In this document: positions 6,290 to 9,143 of the stretch, one piece after another
Layout: every line of letters begins with the position of its first letter
How positions within the stretch are numbered: the first letter of the stretch is position 1
Assembly: GCA_030614585.1 (NCBI GenBank)
Contig: JAUWTT010000121.1
Location: 1-9,143, forward strand
Source: Acidobacteriota bacterium
GTDB taxonomy: Bacteria > Acidobacteriota > UBA6911 > RPQK01 > JAPXNP01
Length of the DNA: 9,143 nt
Reading direction: 5' to 3'
Made by a program: the position numbers and the translations under genes
The notes under the pieces: generated by a model
The model's input: only the letters and a program-made list of their open reading frames with translations
What the model was told of the DNA's origin: nothing
The model's database searches: none

Positions 6290-6929
6290 GGTCGGGGTCA
6301 ACCAAATTCGGGAGTTCGATAATGGATCTCTGTTCAGGCAACTTTCCGGTTAATTCCCGGACCTCCCCACGCATCAGGCCGGCGTTTTCCGCATCTCGCT
6401 GGAGTTGGAGGACGACTTCACGAGCAGCCTTCTCTTCTATCCTGCTCTCGATCAACTGCTCGGCCGAGTTGGCGATCTCTGCGTAAATGACCTGCCTTCG
6501 GACACCGTCTTCTTCACGGAAGTATGCGTTCCGGAAGTTGTTGATTCGAAGTTCCAGAACTAGACATGCGTTGGCAACGTATTTCAAGTTGTCGACGGCC
6601 TCCTTGAATGCCGGCTCCCAGTACTCCATAGTGGATGGATCGGGTTCATCGGTTTCAGTGCTCTCGCCTTCGGAACCTTCCGGGCTCTCTTTGACCGCGT
6701 GTTTACGGCCTCTTGAAGATCTCGAGGAAGCTGCTGTAACCACACGGGCACCCCGCATGCCGCCGAGATCCTCGTTGGTAATGACGTGAACTGGCTGACT
6801 CGTCGCCTGCCTCTTCTCACGTTCTTTCTGGGCAAGCTCAACCAGCGAAGGTTCCTTCTTCGGCTCGCTCTCCTGTGCAAGTAGAAATGAAGGAAGACTC
6901 AAGAGAAGTATGACTATGATCCTAACCAT
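6279..6929 (-). CDS. Small secreted coiled-coil protein of unknown function
   Basis: The ATG at 6927-6929 gives 216 residues; the frame is open to 7013, but this start is preceded by GAGG and opens directly with a signal peptide (MVRIIVILLLSLPSFLLA, cut probably before QE). The mature protein has a charged segment with SLVELAQKEREKRQ (about residues 28-41), VITNEDLGG (about 49-57), a basic Ser/Arg stretch, an acidic Glu/Ser/Asp/Pro linker (about 83-99), and a helical C-terminal half (about 100-205) rich in Glu, Arg and Leu that should form coiled coil. It has no Cys pair or catalytic motif that I can see. The KERE...TNEDL layout is one I associate with secreted proteins of Acidobacteriota, often with unknown roles in the envelope. 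It lies 142 bases after the Usp gene and may share its transcript. Confidence 0.75.
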   Translation of the reverse strand: MVRIIVILLLSLPSFLLAQESEPKKEPSLVELAQKEREKRQATSQPVHVITNEDLGGMRGARVVTAASSRSSRGRKHAVKESPEGSEGESTETDEPDPSTMEYWEPAFKEAVDNLKYVANACLVLELRINNFRNAYFREEDGVRRQVIYAEIANSAEQLIESRIEEKAAREVVLQLQRDAENAGLMRGEVRELTGKLPEQRSIIELPNLVDPDLEG

Positions 6930-6948
6930 GGCTAGCCTCGATAGTAAC

Positions 6949-6964
6949 CCACCGCCCGAGGTGG
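6949..6964. repeat. Short hairpin before the secreted-protein gene
   Basis: Stem CCACC/GGTGG (6949-6953 with 6960-6964) and a 6-base loop, lying about 20 bases before the ATG on the minus strand. It may influence translation or mark the end of the Usp transcript. Weak evidence. Confidence 0.25.
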
Positions 6965-7071
6965 AAACTGTGTTTATGATCACCGTTGCCGGGCCCTCTA
7001 CAACAGAGCTCATGGCTCATGTCCCGGTATCAGGAGGCCGCATGTCTAAATAACGTCTCAGAAACAGGAAG

Positions 7072-7521
7072 TTACGAACCTGGGCATCGGACGGTGAGAA
7101 CCGGACACTTGGCTGTCCGCACCACTTTCTCAGCCACAGAGCCAAACACGAGATGCTGCCATCCTGTCAAACCATGGGTTGCGATCACTACCAGATCCAC
7201 CGATTCCTCTTCGGCAATGCGCACAATCTCCTTTGCGGGATCTCCATATGAAACCAGGGTTCGGCTTTTCACACTGGAGCCCGTCTGATCGCGAGTGGCC
7301 TCCTCAATCTGCCTCCTGGCATTCTCCCGTAATGCTTCCTGGTAGGCCGGGACTTCGAAGTTATAGTGGGGGTCTGAGGGTAAGGTGGGAATCGGAGGAA
7401 TCACGTGTAGCACAATCAGTTCTGCGCTGAAATGTTCGGCCAATTCTCTGGCCCGAGCAACCGTCTCGACTGAAACGTCACTGAAATCTGTAGGAGCAAG
7501 GACTAACCTGATTGGAAGCAT
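7072..7521 (-). CDS. Universal stress protein, UspA family
   Basis: A single-domain, 149-residue Usp with the Rossmann-like alpha/beta fold. It opens with strand LVLAPTDFS (residues 6-14), where the Asp is the usual nucleotide-contacting residue. It ends with the ATP-loop pattern ATHGLTG...FGSVAEKVV followed by CPVLTV. The spacing between the second Gly and Gly-Ser is nine residues, as in ATP-binding Usp proteins such as MJ0577, with Ala in place of the first Gly, a common change. These cytosolic proteins dimerise and help survival under starvation or redox stress by unclear means. ATG at 7521 is preceded by TAAGGTG. The gene follows the release-factor-like gene by 62 bases, so the two are probably cotranscribed. 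Confidence 0.9.
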   Translation of the reverse strand: MLPIRLVLAPTDFSDVSVETVARARELAEHFSAELIVLHVIPPIPTLPSDPHYNFEVPAYQEALRENARRQIEEATRDQTGSSVKSRTLVSYGDPAKEIVRIAEEESVDLVVIATHGLTGWQHLVFGSVAEKVVRTAKCPVLTVRCPGS

Positions 7522-7540
7522 TCGAACACCTTACCCTTCC

Positions 7541-7570
7541 TGCCGGCCTGGCGTCGCCTTTCCGCCGGCA
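7541..7570. repeat. GC-rich hairpin between the baeRF and Usp genes
   Basis: Outer arms TGCCGGC (7541-7547) and GCCGGCA (7564-7570) are perfect, and an inner GGCG/CGCC stem with a 1-base loop sits inside (7550-7558). It is placed just before the Usp ribosome site on the minus strand. There is no T-run, so it is more likely an RNA processing, stability or partial-termination element than a full terminator. Confidence 0.45.
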
Positions 7571-7583
7571 TCTAACACTTACA

Positions 7584-8726
7584 TCAGAAGCGCAGGAAGG
7601 CTCCAATTCCTCCAGCTTTCTCGAGAAAACTGACAGCAGCTGTGCTCTTCAGTTGTTCAACCTCTCCACCTTCTCGAAGAATTCTCGCTATCCCCGCGTT
7701 CAACAGGTCTTGAGATTCGATCTGAAGGCCGTTGCAATCGCGACAATTCTCTGAATAGCTCTCGAACAAGCCTCCGCATTCTCGACATTCAAAGCCACTC
7801 GCGTCGAATCCGTCCGAATACACGACTCGCCTCACGCGACCCAGATTGAGTGCCTCCAGTACTTTTGGAAGTCCCACAACCCCCTGGGCCTCTTTGGCCG
7901 CCGCCGTAACCAACCGTCGAACCAATACCTCTTCCTCTTCTCTTTCGACCGCCTCTTCCAATGCAACCGTTTCACTCAAGATGTCCACTGTACCGGCATC
8001 GATAGGAAGTGTCACAGACCCAACGAGGCACTTCTTCAACCGTTCCGAAAGAAGGTTCTTTAGCTCAGCGGTGACCTCATGCGCACCTCCCAGTATCAGG
8101 CGCCCGAACCTCCGGGCTTCCACCAGGCGGTCAGCCATCTCGACCACCTTCTTCAAGTGCCAGCGTACGTGCTCGTCAGCCTTTCGTTGGAAGTTCTTTT
8201 GGGAGAGGATCTGGTCCATTCCGATCGCATCTACTTTCTTGACATCCGCCTCAGCAAATGCCTCGTGATGCTCTTCGATTGAACCTAGGTAGACAGTGAA
8301 CAGGCGCGCTCGTCCACGGTCAGTCAGAATCACTCCGCACCGTTCAAACTCGTCCCGCGCTTCTACCACCGGACGAACATAGGCCCGGGGCATCCAATGG
8401 ACTGAACTGTCTAGAGCCACATTCAAAGATCGGTGCCAGGTGAAACCTCTCGAGGCGTCACAGAAAAGCACCAGGCTCTTGCCAACCGGTTGGTAGTCGG
8501 ACACAAACCGGCTCACCAACCGGGCATCCCCAAGGAACTCTTTAAGCCTCGAATTATGACCCAGGCCGTGTTCGACCCGGCGAATCATACTTTTCAGTAC
8601 AGATTCGAAGCCTCTATTCAGATTGACCGCTTGCTGCTGATCGACATCAAGATAGAGACTCAGGACAGGGCTCTCCGAATCTGGTGGATGCGATAGTAAC
8701 TCGTGGAGATCCCGGCGCGAAATCAT
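7584..8726 (-). CDS. Bacterial archaeo-eukaryotic release factor-like protein (baeRF), zinc-ribbon type
   Basis: This 380-residue protein has the three-part plan of eRF1/aRF1-like proteins. An N-terminal domain (about 1-125) is followed by a central domain (about 128-265) with GVILTDRGRARLFTVYLG, a SQKNFQR loop (175-181) and RLILGGAHEVTAELKNLL (209-226). The C-terminal domain (about 270-380) has LEALNLGRVRRVVYSDG, a zinc ribbon of Cys314, Cys317, Cys328 and Cys331, and the ending AGGIGAFLRF, much like the end of archaeal aRF1. Such proteins are thought to act on stalled or resting ribosomes, by analogy with Vms1 and VLRF1; no direct role is proven here. The catalytic loop, which I recall as GGW-SQ-x-R-(F/Y)-Q-R in bacterial relatives, reads QIL-SQ-K-N-F-Q-R, so Gln176 stays and the Gly pair is lost. 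AGGAGG at 8733-8738 gives 6-base spacing to the ATG. It is the first gene of the Usp set. Confidence 0.78.
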   Translation of the reverse strand: MISRRDLHELLSHPPDSESPVLSLYLDVDQQQAVNLNRGFESVLKSMIRRVEHGLGHNSRLKEFLGDARLVSRFVSDYQPVGKSLVLFCDASRGFTWHRSLNVALDSSVHWMPRAYVRPVVEARDEFERCGVILTDRGRARLFTVYLGSIEEHHEAFAEADVKKVDAIGMDQILSQKNFQRKADEHVRWHLKKVVEMADRLVEARRFGRLILGGAHEVTAELKNLLSERLKKCLVGSVTLPIDAGTVDILSETVALEEAVEREEEEVLVRRLVTAAAKEAQGVVGLPKVLEALNLGRVRRVVYSDGFDASGFECRECGGLFESYSENCRDCNGLQIESQDLLNAGIARILREGGEVEQLKSTAAVSFLEKAGGIGAFLRF

Positions 8727-8732
8727 AGTCGC

Positions 8733-8738
8733 CCTCCT
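8733..8738 (-). promoter_or_regulatory. Ribosome binding site of the baeRF gene
   Basis: A full AGGAGG on the minus strand, 6 bases before the ATG at 8726, confirms the start. It is among the strongest ribosome sites in the window. Confidence 0.7.
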
Positions 8739-8858
8739 TTGCTCGGTGAGTTGTTTCTAACAGGTTGGATGTATGTCCCACGGTATACTGCTAGTTTAGA
8801 TCCAGCTGCACGTACCTGCAAGTGTTAAAGAGGGCGATATTGTATTTCTCTCCCTTCG

Positions 8859-8888
8859 CTTGGCGTCCTTTGCGCCTTGGCGTGAGAG
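8859..8888 (+). repeat. Degenerate CTTGGCGT/CTTTGCGCC intergenic repeat unit
   Basis: The segment runs CTTGGCGTCC, TTTGCGCC, TTGGCGTGAG. It aligns, mainly through C/T differences, with the CTTGGTG-type arm at 6227-6255. I recognise it as a kind of intergenic repeat seen in many large bacterial genomes. It lies in the 280-base gap between the 4Fe-4S gene and the baeRF gene. Confidence 0.5.
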
Positions 8889-8943
8889 GAAATCCGTTTC
8901 AGTCCTTAGATATTCGAGCTTGGATATTGTTTCGAATTTCGAG

Positions 8944-8976
8944 CTTCGAACTTCCGCTTTTCCGGTTTGAGCAACA
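8944..8976 (+). repeat. Interspersed repeat copy A (33 bases)
   Basis: It matches 4125-4157 (minus strand) at 27 of 33 positions, ungapped. It is preceded by a run of TTCGA-containing pieces (8912-8950: TTCGAGCTTGG, TTTCGAA, TTTCGAGC, TTCGAAC), suggesting a longer composite element that begins near CCTTAGA at 8904. Short open frames across it on both strands are products of the repeat. Confidence 0.6.
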
Positions 8977-9006
8977 GGCCCCCCAAGACTCAAGTCCCAA
9001 GTCGTC

Positions 9007-9143
9007 TTAAATCAGGTCAATATACCCACAGGGGCACTCCTCCGAACATTTCCTACAACCGTCACAAAGCGCAATGTCCAGGTCGTAGTAATATCCCTTG
9101 TCGAGACTTTGAGCTTTTGTGAAGCAGCTGCTCTGGCAATACA
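9007..9143 (-). CDS. C-terminal end of a 4Fe-4S ferredoxin-type protein, 5' partial
   Basis: Forty-five codons are visible before the right edge, ending at TAA (9007-9009). The tail contains a classic cluster motif C-x2-C-x2-C-x3-C-P (CDGCRKCSEECP), then CGYIDLI and the stop. About 20 residues before it is a Cys pair (YCQSSCF) that may belong to another cluster site, followed by the aromatic strand KGYYYDLD. The pattern Y-(Y/D)-x-D-x-x-x-C-x-G-C-x-x-C...ECPCG resembles the delta-type ferredoxin domain of 2-oxoacid oxidoreductases and the tail of FAD-dependent oxidoreductases of the glutamate-synthase small-chain type. The visible part cannot decide between them. It is an electron carrier or electron-transfer domain; the rest lies outside the window. 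The gap of 280 bases to the baeRF gene argues for separate transcription. Confidence 0.8.
   Translation of the reverse strand, partial: YCQSSCFTKAQSLDKGYYYDLDIALCDGCRKCSEECPCGYIDLI

Noticed and set aside
6930..7013. Upstream extension of the secreted protein to 7013
   Set aside because: It would bury the signal peptide behind 28 residues; the ATG at 6929 with GAGG before it fits better.
8796..9010. Short open frames on both strands between the baeRF gene and the 4Fe-4S gene
   Set aside because: They translate repeat sequence (TTCGA-rich and CTTGGCGT units); such frames are typical false genes.

Overview
The window is a bacterial chromosome fragment of moderate GC content. All genes except the first lie on the minus strand. 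The organism cannot be fixed from the sequence. The small secreted protein at 6279-6929 carries a 'SLVELAQKEREKRQ ... VITNEDL' block that I associate with Acidobacteriota, and the intergenic repeats are of a kind common in large-genome or uncultured soil and sediment bacteria. An acidobacterium or similar lineage is my best guess, inferred and not proven. I see no rRNA, tRNA, CRISPR array, transposase, integrase or phage gene.

Layout, left to right: (i) 1-897, plus strand, the 3' part of a sugar phosphate isomerase/epimerase-like TIM barrel, cut by the left edge. (ii) 926-3933, minus strand, a compact three-gene set read as isocitrate/isopropylmalate-type dehydrogenase, aconitase-family large subunit, aconitase-family small subunit. 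It converges on the isomerase with 28 bases between stop codons. (iii) 4288-5832, minus strand, a gamma-glutamyltransferase-like Ntn hydrolase standing alone between two gene-free stretches (3934-4287 and 5833-6278). (iv) 6279-8726, minus strand, three genes in a row: a release-factor-like (baeRF) protein, a universal stress protein and a small secreted coiled-coil protein. (v) 9007-9143, minus strand, the C-terminal end of a 4Fe-4S protein cut by the right edge.

How they fit together: the dehydrogenase and the two-subunit hydro-lyase would isomerise and then oxidatively decarboxylate a 2- or 3-hydroxy di/tricarboxylate, as in leucine, lysine (alpha-aminoadipate) or related 2-oxoacid chain elongation. 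No synthase (LeuA, homocitrate synthase or CimA type) is present, so the substrate is open. The dehydrogenase mixes NADP-isocitrate-dehydrogenase-like cofactor residues with a Ser-Pro-Ile-Val substrate motif, which is the most interesting metabolic point. The baeRF and Usp pair suggests a stress or translation-quality module. Its release-factor-like protein keeps the zinc ribbon and the Gln of the catalytic loop but has lost the neighbouring glycines.

The spacers hold diverged interspersed repeats: an inverted pair of 29-base arms (25/29 identical) at 6085-6255, and a 33-base element (27/33 identical) present at 8944-8976 and, inverted, at 4125-4157. I found no clearly undescribed multi-gene system. 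The best leads are the hybrid dehydrogenase operon, the degenerate baeRF protein and the repeat family.
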